Shown in pieces: positions 52,701 through 61,406 of a stretch of DNA of 64,000 nucleotides; position 1 is the stretch's first letter; the number at the start of each line of letters is the position of its first letter. Origin of the DNA: Bacillota bacterium (GTDB lineage Bacteria; Bacillota; Clostridia; Lachnospirales; Bianqueaceae); the NCBI GenBank assembly GCA_017442535.1, contig JAFRZL010000049.1, positions 1 to 64,000 of the forward strand. The letters run 5' to 3'. Under the pieces are notes generated by a model. That model was not told the DNA's origin, did not search any database, and saw nothing but the letters and a program-made list of their open reading frames with translations. The position numbers and the translations under genes were made by a program.

Positions 52701-52958
52701 GTCCCCAAGATCTACAAGAACGCCAAATACAATTCCATGACGCTGGTGGAGAGCGGCGAAATCAATTATATAATCTCTTCGTCCAAGAAGGGCCGCCTGC
52801 CGCAGCGCGACAGCGTGAAAATCCGCCGCAAAGCCGTGGAGCACGCGATCCCCTGCCTGACCTCTCTGGACACCGCGAATGCTCTGGCAGACAGCCTGAT
52901 GAGCCACTATTCTCAGGAGAACACCGAGCTGGTGGAACTGAAGGATATGAAGGACTGA
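49758..52958 (+). CDS. carB: Carbamoyl-phosphate synthase large subunit
   Basis: A 1066-residue enzyme (E. coli form 1073) making carbamoyl phosphate from bicarbonate, ammonia and two ATP. Two homologous halves each hold an ATP-grasp domain: [25 protein letters not shown] and [24 protein letters not shown] begin them; [22 protein letters not shown] and [22 protein letters not shown] are the paired metal/ATP blocks. The C-terminal MGS-like allosteric domain (about 935-1060) has [13 protein letters not shown]. No active-site loss is evident, unlike its partner CarA. Co-transcribed with carA; ends before a strong terminator. Confidence 0.97.
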   Translation: [1066 protein letters not shown]

Positions 52959-52992
52959 GTTTCTCTCCGTAGAGAAACAACTGCAAACAAGC

Positions 52993-53046
52993 CGTGTTTC
53001 GGCGCCCCCCGGGAGGGGAAGCTTCGCGCCGGAGCACGTTTTTTTT
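52993..53046 (+). terminator. Terminator of carAB
   Basis: Nested stems CGTG/CACG and CGGCGC/GCGCCG (52993-53038) with an inner CCCC/GGGG stem, followed by eight T (53039-53046). A smaller hairpin GTTTCTCT/AGAGAAAC lies just after the carB stop. Confidence 0.85.
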
Positions 53047-53062
53047 CGGCCCGTGTTCCGGC

Positions 53063-53091
53063 TTGACTTTCCGCCCGATCCGGAGTATAAT
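53063..53091 (+). promoter_or_regulatory. Promoter of the GNAT-like gene
   Basis: TTGACT (53063-53068), 17 bases, TATAAT (53086-53091): eleven of twelve consensus positions. Confidence 0.82.
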
Positions 53092-53153
53092 GACCGCAGT
53101 TATTTGGCTTTCCCAAGAGCCTGAATTGTAATTACAGACAGGAGGCAGTTGTC

Positions 53154-54299
53154 ATGGCAGCCAGTCAGAATGTGGAAATTGTGGAAGTATTGACCAAGGC
53201 GCAGCGCCGTAAATTCGTGGATTATCCCAATCAGTTGTACAAGGATAATCCTTATTTTGTGCCTGCCTTTTACGGGGATGATCTGGATGACTGGGATCCC
53301 AAGAAGAATCCTGCCTTTGAATACTGTGAGGCCAGGTGCTTTCTGGCTTACCGCGACGGGCAGATCGTGGGCCGTATCGGGGCGATCCTGAGTCACCGCG
53401 CCAACGAGAAATGGGGCACGAAGCGGATGAGGTTCTCGCAGGTGGATTTTATCGATGATCCCGCCGTATCCAAGGCGCTCTTTGACAAGGTGGAGGAATG
53501 GGCCCGCGAGAAAGGCTGTGACGAGCTGCAGGGGCCTCTCGGCTTCAGCGATATGGACCGCGAGGGCATGCTGGTGGACGGATTCGACAGGCGCAGCATG
53601 TTTATCACCTATTATAACGATCCTTATTACATTGAACATATGGAGAGAATGGGCTTCGAGAAGGACGCGGACTGGATTGAATACATGCTGATGGTGCCCC
53701 AGCCAGGAGATCCCAACTATGTGAAAATCAACCGGATCGCGGAGGCTGTGCTGAAGCGCAGCAACACGCATCTGGTCAAGCTGAAAAAGCGTTCCGAGTA
53801 CAAGCCCTATATCCGCAAGGTTTTTGAACTGGCGAATGTGGCTTACGCACCCTTGTACGGCACAGTGGAATTCAACGACCGACAGGTGGAACGCTATGCG
53901 AATAAGTTTATCCCGCTGATCAATCCGGACTACTGTCTGCTGCTCGAGGACGAAAACAACGAGCTGGTTGCCTTTGGCATCGCGGCCCCGTCGATGGCGG
54001 AGGCCATGAAGGCCTGCCACGGACATCTCTTCCCCTTCGGCTGGATCGGCGTCCTCAAATCACTCCGCAAAAACGACGCGCTTGATCTGCTGCTCGTGGC
54101 GGTGCGTCCCGACCTGCAGCGCCTGGGCCTTAACGGCATCCTGATGAACCGGATGATGCAGAGCGCCCTCAAAAACGGCATCAAATGCGCCGAAACCGGC
54201 CCGATGCTGGAGAAAAACGCCAAGATCCTGGCACAGTTCAAGATGTTCGCGCAGGAGCCCAAGAAGCGCCGCCGCTGCTTCGTAAAGAAGATCGTTTAA
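53154..54299 (+). CDS. GNAT-like N-acetyltransferase family protein, substrate unknown
   Basis: A 381-residue cytoplasmic protein. FVDYPNQLYKDNPYFVPAFYGDDLDDWDPKKNPAFEYCEA and FLAYRDGQIVGRIGAILSHRANE form a GNAT-like first half, and DELQGPLGFSDMDREGMLVDGFD is a conserved block of this large GNAT-like group found in anaerobes. A second GNAT-like fold covers about 210-380 (LLLVAVRPDLQRLGLNGILMNRM, with an RxxGxxG-type acyl-CoA loop). AGGAGGCAGTTGTC precedes ATG 53154. It is monocistronic between two terminators. Confidence 0.8.
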   Translation: MAASQNVEIVEVLTKAQRRKFVDYPNQLYKDNPYFVPAFYGDDLDDWDPKKNPAFEYCEARCFLAYRDGQIVGRIGAILSHRANEKWGTKRMRFSQVDFIDDPAVSKALFDKVEEWAREKGCDELQGPLGFSDMDREGMLVDGFDRRSMFITYYNDPYYIEHMERMGFEKDADWIEYMLMVPQPGDPNYVKINRIAEAVLKRSNTHLVKLKKRSEYKPYIRKVFELANVAYAPLYGTVEFNDRQVERYANKFIPLINPDYCLLLEDENNELVAFGIAAPSMAEAMKACHGHLFPFGWIGVLKSLRKNDALDLLLVAVRPDLQRLGLNGILMNRMMQSALKNGIKCAETGPMLEKNAKILAQFKMFAQEPKKRRRCFVKKIV

Positions 54300-54343
54300 G
54301 ATTTCCGTCAATAGCTGCTTTCGCTTTCTTCATCAAAAGAAAT

Positions 54344-54374
54344 AAAGTCCCGGTGCGGTGAGCACAGGGACTTT
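54344..54374. terminator. Bidirectional terminator between the GNAT-like and AraC genes
   Basis: AAAGTCCC/GGGACTTT (54344-54351, 54367-54374) with inner GTGC/GCAC. Short T tracts occur on both strands, serving both convergent genes. Confidence 0.78.
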
Positions 54375-54386
54375 GTGATACACATA

Positions 54387-55601
54387 TTATTGCTGCAGTT
54401 TTTTACGGTATTCCGAAGGCGAGATGCCCTTGCGGCGCCGGAAAAGCCTTGTAAAATATGTCAGATCCTCTATGCCGCAGGCCGAAGCGATCTCCTGAAT
54501 GGGCTGATCCTGAGTATTCATCAGGAAAATTGCTTGGTCGATACGGCGGTCATTGATATAATCGGTGAGCGTGGATCCGGTTTCCTTATGGAAAAGAGTG
54601 GACAGATAGCTCCTGTTGACAGAGTAAGTGTCTGCCAGAAGCCGGAGGGACAGGGGCTCTGTCAAATGGCAGGAGATGTGCAGGATGATCTTTCGAACGA
54701 GGGGAGAATATCCTTTGGTCTGCTGAGAACCGACAAGCAGGCAATACTTACGTACGATCTCTTTCTCAAAGGGGGAGAGCTCTGCAATCGAAGAGAGATC
54801 TTCGATACTGATGGCGATGCTTCTTGACAGGGAGTCAAGATAAACAGGATGGACGTTTGCCCGTTCGGCAGCCTTGCGGCAGAGGGTATTCAAAATGATC
54901 ATATAATTCTTGCGGCTGCGCAGATGTGGGACGCCACGATCATCCAGATCGGAAAAAACTTTGGAAGAAACGCAGCGAATAGCCGTCTCCGTGTCTCCGT
55001 GCGAAATAGCGTCCATCATCCGTGCCTCTATCGCATAGCGCTTTTCGATCAATGATCTGGTATCCTGACTGGATTCCATCGGCGGATGCGGGGCAAAGGT
55101 GACGGCAGCATCTTCTTTTTCGATTATGGCCTGTATACTGTACTGACCGGGCCCGAAGAGCGCGTCTGCCAGGCTTTCAAAAAAACCTTCCATGATCTGA
55201 AGATTTTCGATGAATGGAATGGTGGCGTAATACTGCATCAGAAAGGGAACCATGGCTGCGGAGACCCCTAGCTGACGGCAAAGGATCTGTGCCTGAGAAA
55301 GGGAGGCATGTTCCGTCATATAAGGGCCTGTTACAAAGAGAAGTGGAGCTTCCTGTTCCGGAATGGGAAGCACAATATAATGACACAGATATGAATCCCG
55401 GACATAATAGACATAGTGCCTGCCGAAGAGCTGGGGATCCAGATCATCCAAAAAACTGCGAAACTTAGCAGAAGCGATCAACTGGGAACGGAGCCCGAAA
55501 TCCAGAGAGACGGGCCAGGGATCATTCAGGCTTACAATTTGGGTCTTAAGACGCACTTTGCCAAGATAGTTTTCCGCGAGACCGAGTATGGGATGGTGCA
55601 T
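54387..55601 (-). CDS. AraC-family transcriptional regulator
   Basis: A 404-residue regulator. The last 100 residues hold two HTH motifs: SLRLLADTYSVNRSYLSTLFHKETGSTL and QPIQEIASACGIEDLTYFTRLFRRRKGISPSEYRKKLQ. The N-terminal 280 residues are a sensor-like domain with IVLPIPEQEAPLLFVTGPYM, longer than the classic sugar-binding cupin of AraC. The start is ATG 55601; a GTG at 55610 is closer to GGAGG, so the choice is uncertain. It is divergent from the transporter/glucuronidase cluster and probably controls it in response to a glycoside. Confidence 0.9.
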   Translation of the reverse strand: MHHPILGLAENYLGKVRLKTQIVSLNDPWPVSLDFGLRSQLIASAKFRSFLDDLDPQLFGRHYVYYVRDSYLCHYIVLPIPEQEAPLLFVTGPYMTEHASLSQAQILCRQLGVSAAMVPFLMQYYATIPFIENLQIMEGFFESLADALFGPGQYSIQAIIEKEDAAVTFAPHPPMESSQDTRSLIEKRYAIEARMMDAISHGDTETAIRCVSSKVFSDLDDRGVPHLRSRKNYMIILNTLCRKAAERANVHPVYLDSLSRSIAISIEDLSSIAELSPFEKEIVRKYCLLVGSQQTKGYSPLVRKIILHISCHLTEPLSLRLLADTYSVNRSYLSTLFHKETGSTLTDYINDRRIDQAIFLMNTQDQPIQEIASACGIEDLTYFTRLFRRRKGISPSEYRKKLQQ

Positions 55602-55639
55602 AATGAACACGAGCCTCCGTATGCTGATATTTGGTTTTA

Positions 55640-55668
55640 ATCATACTATTTTTTGAACAATTTGTCAA
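55640..55668 (-). promoter_or_regulatory. Promoter of the AraC-type gene
   Basis: Reverse strand TTGACA (55668-55663), 17 bases, TATGAT (55645-55640). Confidence 0.78.
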
Positions 55669-55704
55669 TAACAAATATCATACGCAAATAAACAAAAATT
55701 AAAC

Positions 55705-55733
55705 TGGAAAAACTGTGTTACCCCCTATATAAT
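55705..55733 (+). promoter_or_regulatory. Promoter of the glycoside cluster
   Basis: TGGAAA (55705-55710), 17 bases, TATAAT (55728-55733). The weak -35 suits an AraC-type activator binding just upstream, in the AT-rich stretch 55670-55704. Confidence 0.68.
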
Positions 55734-55790
55734 TTGAGTATAGTAATGCGTAGTCTTCTCCTGACCGGGAGAAGGCAGAAAGGGGTAATT

Positions 55791-57320
55791 ATGTCAACCG
55801 GTACTAGCAAGTACGATGTCGGCAATGGCATTCACCGCGTGCCGACCTGGCGCATCTATGGATACGTTCTGAACAATACGGCTACCAATCTCTACCTGTT
55901 CATGATGAATTTCATCTCTTATTTCATCACCGGATGGGTAGGCATGGGCGTTGTGCTGGCAGGAAGTTTCTCCATGATCATGCGCATCTGGGATGGTGTC
56001 ACCGATCCGTTCATCGGGTACATCGTGGACAAAACAAATGGTAAGCTCGGTAAAAACAGACCCTTTATGATCATCGGCAATGTGATCCTGTGACTGTGCA
56101 GCTTCCTGATGTTCTTTGTAGTTCCCAAGCTTCCCGAGGGTGTATTCCGAATTGCTGCGTTCTTCCTGATCAACGCTGTCTATTACATCGGCTATACCTT
56201 CCAGTGTGTCGTTACCAAGTCTGCACAGACCTGCGTAACCAATGATCCCAAGCAGCGTCCTATCTTTGGTGTATTCGATGCGATCAACAATTCGATCCTC
56301 TTCACCGGATGCGGATGGCTGATCTCCAACTATTTCGCACCCAAGTACCATGGACTGCAGACCGATATCGGTCTCTTCCATGAGATGTGGATCTATGTGG
56401 CGATTATTTCCGCTGTATTTACTGCTATTGCCGTTATCTCTATCTGGCCCAAAGACAACAGCAAGTATTACGGAACCGGTAAGCCGCAGCGCGTAACCTT
56501 CAAAGACTATTTTGAGACGATCAAGCATAACCGTGCGATCCAGATGCTGGTCCTTGCCGCTTCTACCGATAAGCTGGGATCCGCTGCCCGCAATACGACG
56601 GTTACGGTGATCATGTACGCCATTGTTGTCGGCAACTATGCATTGAGCGGCGCCTTTAATATCTACACCACGATCGGTAATATCCTCTTTATCATTCTGG
56701 GAATGGGCATTATCGCGACGCGCTTCGGTCAAAAGAAAGCCATGGTGCTATCCAGCTGGATTGCGCTGGCCGGCAATATTCTGCTGGTACTGCTTTGGGT
56801 GCTTGGTGATCCCAAGACACTCGGCCTGCCGGGCTATACCAATGGCTATGGTCAGGAATTCGCGGTGGCAGGACTCAGCTTCTTTACGATCGCTCTGTTT
56901 GTGCTGACGGTTGTGACCGGAGGATTCCAGCAGGTCAGCTCCAATATCGTTATCCCGATGACGGCTGACTGTGCTGATTACGAGACCTATCGTACCGGCA
57001 AATATGTTCCCGGCCTGATGGGTACGCTGTTCAGCTTCATCGATAAGCTGGTATCCAGTCTGGCTCCCTTTATTGCGGGTCTGATGCTTGCGGGCATTGG
57101 CTTCCGCGAGAAAATGCCCGACGTGGATACTCCGTTCTCGCCTGAACTGAAAATGGTAGGTCTGTTCCTGATGTACGGTCTGGTCATCATCGGTCTGATC
57201 TTTAATCTGGTCGCGATGAAGTTCTATCCGCTGACTGCCGAGAAGATGGAAGAGGTTCGCGAGAAAATCGCCGACATCAAGGCGCAGTACGAGAACGAGA
57301 GCGCGGCAGAAGCAAAATAA
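55791..57320 (+). pseudogene. GPH-family (glycoside-pentoside-hexuronide) sugar:cation symporter, interrupted by an in-frame stop
   Basis: A MelB/UidB-like transporter read in one frame over 510 codons, with a TGA at codon 101 (56091-56093). Before it: MSTGTSKYDVGNGIHRVPTW, SMIMRIWDGVTDPFIGYIVDKTNGKLGKNRPFMIIGN, the family cation-site Asp region. After it the reading continues LCSFLMFFVVPKLPEG through to a charged end AQYENESAAEAK. Frame and homology are unbroken on both sides, so only one base need differ. No ribosome site precedes the ATG at 56109. Other genes here end in TGA, so recoding is unlikely. Probable substrate, from uidA nearby, is a beta-glucuronide. Confidence 0.85.
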
Positions 57321-57347
57321 GGGTTTCGGCCCGGAAAGGATTCTCTG

Positions 57348-57719
57348 ATGGCTGACAAGAAAAAAACGCCCCTGTCCAACGATCAGGTCAAGGAACTGAT
57401 CGGATTGGAAGAAGAATTGAAAGAGCTGCAGCAGAAGCACGGCATTGAGGAAAAGGGCAGCCTGTGGGAGAGGCTGATAAGCAGGTATTACACCTTTAAG
57501 GACGCTCACACCCACAAAAATCCCGTTAACCGCAAGAAATACTGCAAGCTCTGCCTGCTGGGCATTTTCGGTGTGCATCATTTTTATGCCGGCCACTGGG
57601 TGAAAGGTATTTTCTACTGCATCCTGAGCTGGACAGGCATATCGATTGCCATGAGTCTGATCGACGCAATGATTGCGATTCCGATGGAGCCTGATGAGAA
57701 CGGAATGATTTTGATCTGA
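57348..57719 (+). CDS. TM2-domain protein
   Basis: A 123-residue protein: a charged, partly coiled N-terminal region (VKELIGLEEELKELQQKHG) then the TM2 domain (about 65-115) with YCKLCLLGIFGVHHFYAGHW and SWTGISIAMSLIDAMIAIPM, two helices joined by a short turn with the G(I/V)HHFYAG motif. Family role is unclear. GGAAAGGATTCTCTG precedes ATG 57348. It lies between the transporter and uidA, followed by a partial terminator. Confidence 0.85.
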   Translation: MADKKKTPLSNDQVKELIGLEEELKELQQKHGIEEKGSLWERLISRYYTFKDAHTHKNPVNRKKYCKLCLLGIFGVHHFYAGHWVKGIFYCILSWTGISIAMSLIDAMIAIPMEPDENGMILI

Positions 57720-57724
57720 GAGAA

Positions 57725-57755
57725 AGGGCTGTCGGAAACGGCAGCCCTGTTTGTT
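57725..57755 (+). terminator. Partial terminator between the TM2 gene and uidA
   Basis: Stem AGGGCTG/CAGCCCT (57725-57731, 57742-57748) followed by GTTTGTTTA. The broken T tract suggests partial termination, with lower expression of the downstream enzymes than of the first genes. Confidence 0.6.
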
Positions 57756-57777
57756 TATCCTGATAAGGAGGTACTAC

Positions 57778-59592
57778 ATGTTATACCCGATAATGAGTAA
57801 TTCGCGAACAGTGACGGATCTGTCCGGCGTCTGGGAGTTCAAACTGGATGACGGCAAAGGATTTGAGCAGGAGTGGTTTAAGGAGAAATTGACCGATCCC
57901 ATGACGATGCCGGTTCCGGCTTCCTATAATGATCTGAAGGAAGGTGTAGGCTTCAGGGATCATTATGGCTGGGTTTTTTATCAGAGATCGATCGCGGTGC
58001 CCCGTTTTGTCAGAGAAACACAACGCGTTGTTCTGCGCTGCGATGCTGTGACGCATGTGGCAAAGGTTTATCTGAACGGAGAGTTGATCGGAGAACACAA
58101 GGGCGGCTTCCTGCCTTTTGAAATCGAGGTGCAGGATAAGCTGCGGGACGGAGACAATCTGCTTACGATCGCTGTCAGTAATATTATCGATTATACGACG
58201 CTTCCGGTGGGCGGGCAGAGTGCCATGATGAGCAATGCGTCTATCGCCGGACGCGGTTACAGGCCCAGAAAGAAACAGAACTATCCTAATTTCGACTTCT
58301 TTAATTATTGCGGTATTACCAGACCGGTGCGTCTGTATACGACGCCGAAAGATTATCTGAAGGATATCACGCTTCTCGCTGACGTGAAGGGATCCGCCGC
58401 GGATCTGGCCTACGATCTGGATGTTGTGGGGAATGGAGAAGCCAAGGTCGAGGTATATGACCGCGAGGGCCGTAAAGTCGCTCAAAGCGAGGGCTTAAAA
58501 GGCAGCCTTCATATTGAAAACGTACAGCTCTGGCAGCCGCTTGCCGCTTATCTGTATGAGGTACGTGTAACGTTCGGAGAGGATGTTTACACGCTTCCTT
58601 ACGGAATCCGGACTGTCAAAGTGGAGGGAACCAGATTCCTGATCAACGGCAAACCGTTCTACTTTAAGGGATACGGCAAGCATGAGGATACCTTCCCCGG
58701 CGGACGCGGTATGAATCTGCCCATGTATGTGAAGGATATTTCGCTGATGAAATGGCAGGGAGCCAACAGTTTCCGCTGCAGCCATTATCCCTACAGTGAA
58801 GAGATGATGCGGCTTGCGGATGAGGAGGGCATTGTGGTGATCGATGAGACACCTGCAGTCGGGGTGAATTTTGACTTCGGCGGAGGAGCTAATTTCAATG
58901 GACAGAGGGTAAAGACCTTTGATAAGGAGCACGGCATTCAGACATTTGAGCATCATAAGGATGTGATCCGTGATCTGGTCGCGCGTGATAAGAATCATGC
59001 CTGTGTCGTGATGTGGAATATTGCGAATGAGCCGGACTCTTATACAGAAGGCGCCTATGAATATTTTAAGCCGCTGTACGATTTATGCCGGGAACTCGAT
59101 CCGGAAAAGCGCCCCTGTACGCTGACCAGTGTCCAGATGGCGGGCGGCCCCGATACGGATATTTCCGCGAAACTGAGCGATGTGATCTGCCTGAATCGTT
59201 ATTACGGCTGGTATGTCGGCGGGCCTGATCTGGAAGGCCCTGAAGAATTGCTGCGCGCCGAACTGCAGCAGTGGGAAAAGCTTGGCAAGCCGCTGGTCTT
59301 CACGGAGTTCGGAGCCGACACGGTCATGGGCCTGCACGATACTACTCCGGTAATGTATTCCGAGGAATATCAGGTTGAGTATTATAAGATGAACAGCCGG
59401 GTCTTTGATGAATTCGCTTTTGTAGTCGGTGAGCAGGTATGGAATTTTGCCGATTTTGCGACCAGCCAGAGCCTGGTCCGGGTGCAGGGCAATAAGAAGG
59501 GGCTCTTTACCAGAGACCGCAAGCCGAAGCTGGCGGCACATTACTATCGTGAGCGCTGGAACAGCATCCCCGATTTTGGCTATAAAGAATAA
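57778..59592 (+). CDS. uidA: Beta-glucuronidase (GH2)
   Basis: A 604-residue GH2 enzyme hydrolysing beta-D-glucuronides. Domains: jelly-roll (about 1-180; LSGVWEFKLDD, HYGWVFYQRS), Ig-like (about 180-275) and TIM barrel. The acid/base is Glu418 in MWNIANEPDS, the nucleophile Glu510 in VFTEFGADTV, close to E. coli UidA Glu413 and Glu504. NFADF and KG motifs near 555-570 (NKKGLFTRDRKP, the NxK glucuronate-binding motif) support glucuronidase rather than galactosidase. No signal peptide. AAGGAGG is 8 bases before ATG 57778. Confidence 0.96.
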   Translation: MLYPIMSNSRTVTDLSGVWEFKLDDGKGFEQEWFKEKLTDPMTMPVPASYNDLKEGVGFRDHYGWVFYQRSIAVPRFVRETQRVVLRCDAVTHVAKVYLNGELIGEHKGGFLPFEIEVQDKLRDGDNLLTIAVSNIIDYTTLPVGGQSAMMSNASIAGRGYRPRKKQNYPNFDFFNYCGITRPVRLYTTPKDYLKDITLLADVKGSAADLAYDLDVVGNGEAKVEVYDREGRKVAQSEGLKGSLHIENVQLWQPLAAYLYEVRVTFGEDVYTLPYGIRTVKVEGTRFLINGKPFYFKGYGKHEDTFPGGRGMNLPMYVKDISLMKWQGANSFRCSHYPYSEEMMRLADEEGIVVIDETPAVGVNFDFGGGANFNGQRVKTFDKEHGIQTFEHHKDVIRDLVARDKNHACVVMWNIANEPDSYTEGAYEYFKPLYDLCRELDPEKRPCTLTSVQMAGGPDTDISAKLSDVICLNRYYGWYVGGPDLEGPEELLRAELQQWEKLGKPLVFTEFGADTVMGLHDTTPVMYSEEYQVEYYKMNSRVFDEFAFVVGEQVWNFADFATSQSLVRVQGNKKGLFTRDRKPKLAAHYYRERWNSIPDFGYKE

Positions 59593-59652
59593 TATTTCCT
59601 GTGAGGCGGGGGGGGCGACTGGCCCCCGGGCCATTCAGAAAGAGAGGCAAAC

Positions 59653-61395
59653 ATGGTTGATCTTAAAGCAAAACCGTTTTATCTGACGGATGAGCAGATT
59701 GCGTGGGTGGAGGATACCATTGCTTCCATGACGCTTGATGAGAAGCTGGGTCAGCTTTTCATTCTGATGAAAGCGATTCCCGGCGTAAACGAGGACGAGA
59801 TACGCCTGACGCTGAATACCTGGCATCAGGGCGGCCTGCGCTGGCAGGGCGGAGATAAAGCCACGGCTCAGTACCAGAATAGGGTCTATCAGGAGAACAG
59901 CCGGATACCGCTGCTGATTGCGGCAAACTGTGATGACGGCGGAAGCGGCGTTTGTCCGCAGGGAACTTTTGTAGCCACAGCCGCGGAAGCAGGCGCGTCC
60001 GAAACCACGGAAACGGCTTATCATATCGGCTATGTGGCCGGCAGGGAAGCGGCCGCGCTAGGTGTCAACTGGATGTTCAATCCCGTGGCGGACCTGTACC
60101 GCAACTGGCGCAATACGATCGTGAATACACGCAGCTTCGGCGCAGATCCCGACAAGGTGCTCGAGCGCTGCCGCGCCTATATCAGGGGCATCAAGGACGC
60201 CGCACCCTATATGGCCTGCACTGCCAAGCATTTCCCGGGAGACGGCCAGGATGAACTGGATCCGCATCTGTCCCTGGCGCATAATGATCTTGGCTTTGAA
60301 GAGTGGATGGCAACATACGGCAAGGTTTATCGCGGACTGATAGATGATGGACTGGAAGCTATTATGCCGGGACAGATTTCTTTGCCGGCGGCAAGCCGCT
60401 ATTATCGTCCCGGTATCAAGGACGAAGAAATCATGCCGGCTACGCTGTCACCTGAGCTTCTGCGCGATTTGTTGCGCGGCGAACTCGGATTTAATGGGGT
60501 GCTGGTCTCCGATGCGAGCCATATGATCGGTATGTCCGGCGTCATGAAACGCAGTGAAGCCGTGCCGAAATGCTTTGCGGCAGGCTGCGATATGTTCCTC
60601 TTTGCCAATGACATGGCAGAGGATATCGAATTCCTGAAGCAGGGTATAGCGGATGGAATCGTGACGGAGGAATGTCTGTCAGACGCACTGCACCGCGTGC
60701 TGGGGCTGAAGGCACATCTGGGCCTCAACGAAAACCGCCGCATTCCGGAAGAGGCCGACCTGGAAGTCATCGGCTGTGAGAAGCATCATATGTACGCCGG
60801 ACAGGCAGCGGATGAAGGCATTACCCTGGTAAAGGACACCCGTCATCTGCTTCCGATCGATCCGGCTACGCATAAGAACGCGTTCCTGATCTATGTACAG
60901 ACCACTCCCAACAGCAAGGCTTATCAGGGGGATCCCGTCCGCACCATGGTGACGGAAGCGCTGGAAAAAGCTGGATTCAACGTGACACAGTGCCCGAATT
61001 TCTATGACCTGGAAGTAAAGAACGGTCCCAGTCCCCGAAATATGGGTATTATGATGGGGCACAGCAGCCGCAAGGAGTTCATCGAAAAATATGATGTGGT
61101 TTTTGTGGTCGTCAATGTTAAGGGATATGCGCAGCAGAACAATGTGCGTCTAATCTGGAGCTGCAATCATTCGATTGAAATGCCCTGGTATACGGAAGAA
61201 GTGCCCACGGTCGGCATCAGCCTGAATTATACCAACCATCTGGTGGATCTGGCTTATCTGCACACCTTTATCAATGCCTACGGGCCTACCAAAGAGCATG
61301 TTGAGGCGCTGGTGGACAAACTGACAGGCAAGAGTCCGTTTAAGGGAACCGCTGAGGACACCGTCTTCTGCGGACGCTGGGATACCCGTTTGTAA
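59653..61395 (+). CDS. Glycoside hydrolase family 3 (NagZ-type)
   Basis: A 580-residue GH3 enzyme. The barrel holds KHFPGDGQDELDPH (192-205) with the Asp203-x-His205 dyad of NagZ-like enzymes, and the nucleophile Asp287 in VLVSDASHMIGM. The second alpha/beta domain spans about 370-575 (EGITLVKDTRHLLPI). The dyad favours beta-N-acetylhexosaminidase or a related phosphorylase over beta-glucosidase; the substrate is inference. GAGAGGC precedes ATG 59653. It follows uidA by 60 bases. Confidence 0.92.
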   Translation: MVDLKAKPFYLTDEQIAWVEDTIASMTLDEKLGQLFILMKAIPGVNEDEIRLTLNTWHQGGLRWQGGDKATAQYQNRVYQENSRIPLLIAANCDDGGSGVCPQGTFVATAAEAGASETTETAYHIGYVAGREAAALGVNWMFNPVADLYRNWRNTIVNTRSFGADPDKVLERCRAYIRGIKDAAPYMACTAKHFPGDGQDELDPHLSLAHNDLGFEEWMATYGKVYRGLIDDGLEAIMPGQISLPAASRYYRPGIKDEEIMPATLSPELLRDLLRGELGFNGVLVSDASHMIGMSGVMKRSEAVPKCFAAGCDMFLFANDMAEDIEFLKQGIADGIVTEECLSDALHRVLGLKAHLGLNENRRIPEEADLEVIGCEKHHMYAGQAADEGITLVKDTRHLLPIDPATHKNAFLIYVQTTPNSKAYQGDPVRTMVTEALEKAGFNVTQCPNFYDLEVKNGPSPRNMGIMMGHSSRKEFIEKYDVVFVVVNVKGYAQQNNVRLIWSCNHSIEMPWYTEEVPTVGISLNYTNHLVDLAYLHTFINAYGPTKEHVEALVDKLTGKSPFKGTAEDTVFCGRWDTRL

Positions 61396-61406
61396 AAGGA
61401 GAAACT

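Noticed and set aside
56091-56093. UGA recoding (selenocysteine or TGA as Trp)
   Set aside because: Several genes here end in TGA, the homologous position in such transporters is a plain helix residue, and no selenocysteine-type hairpin is evident right after the codon. A nonsense change is simpler.
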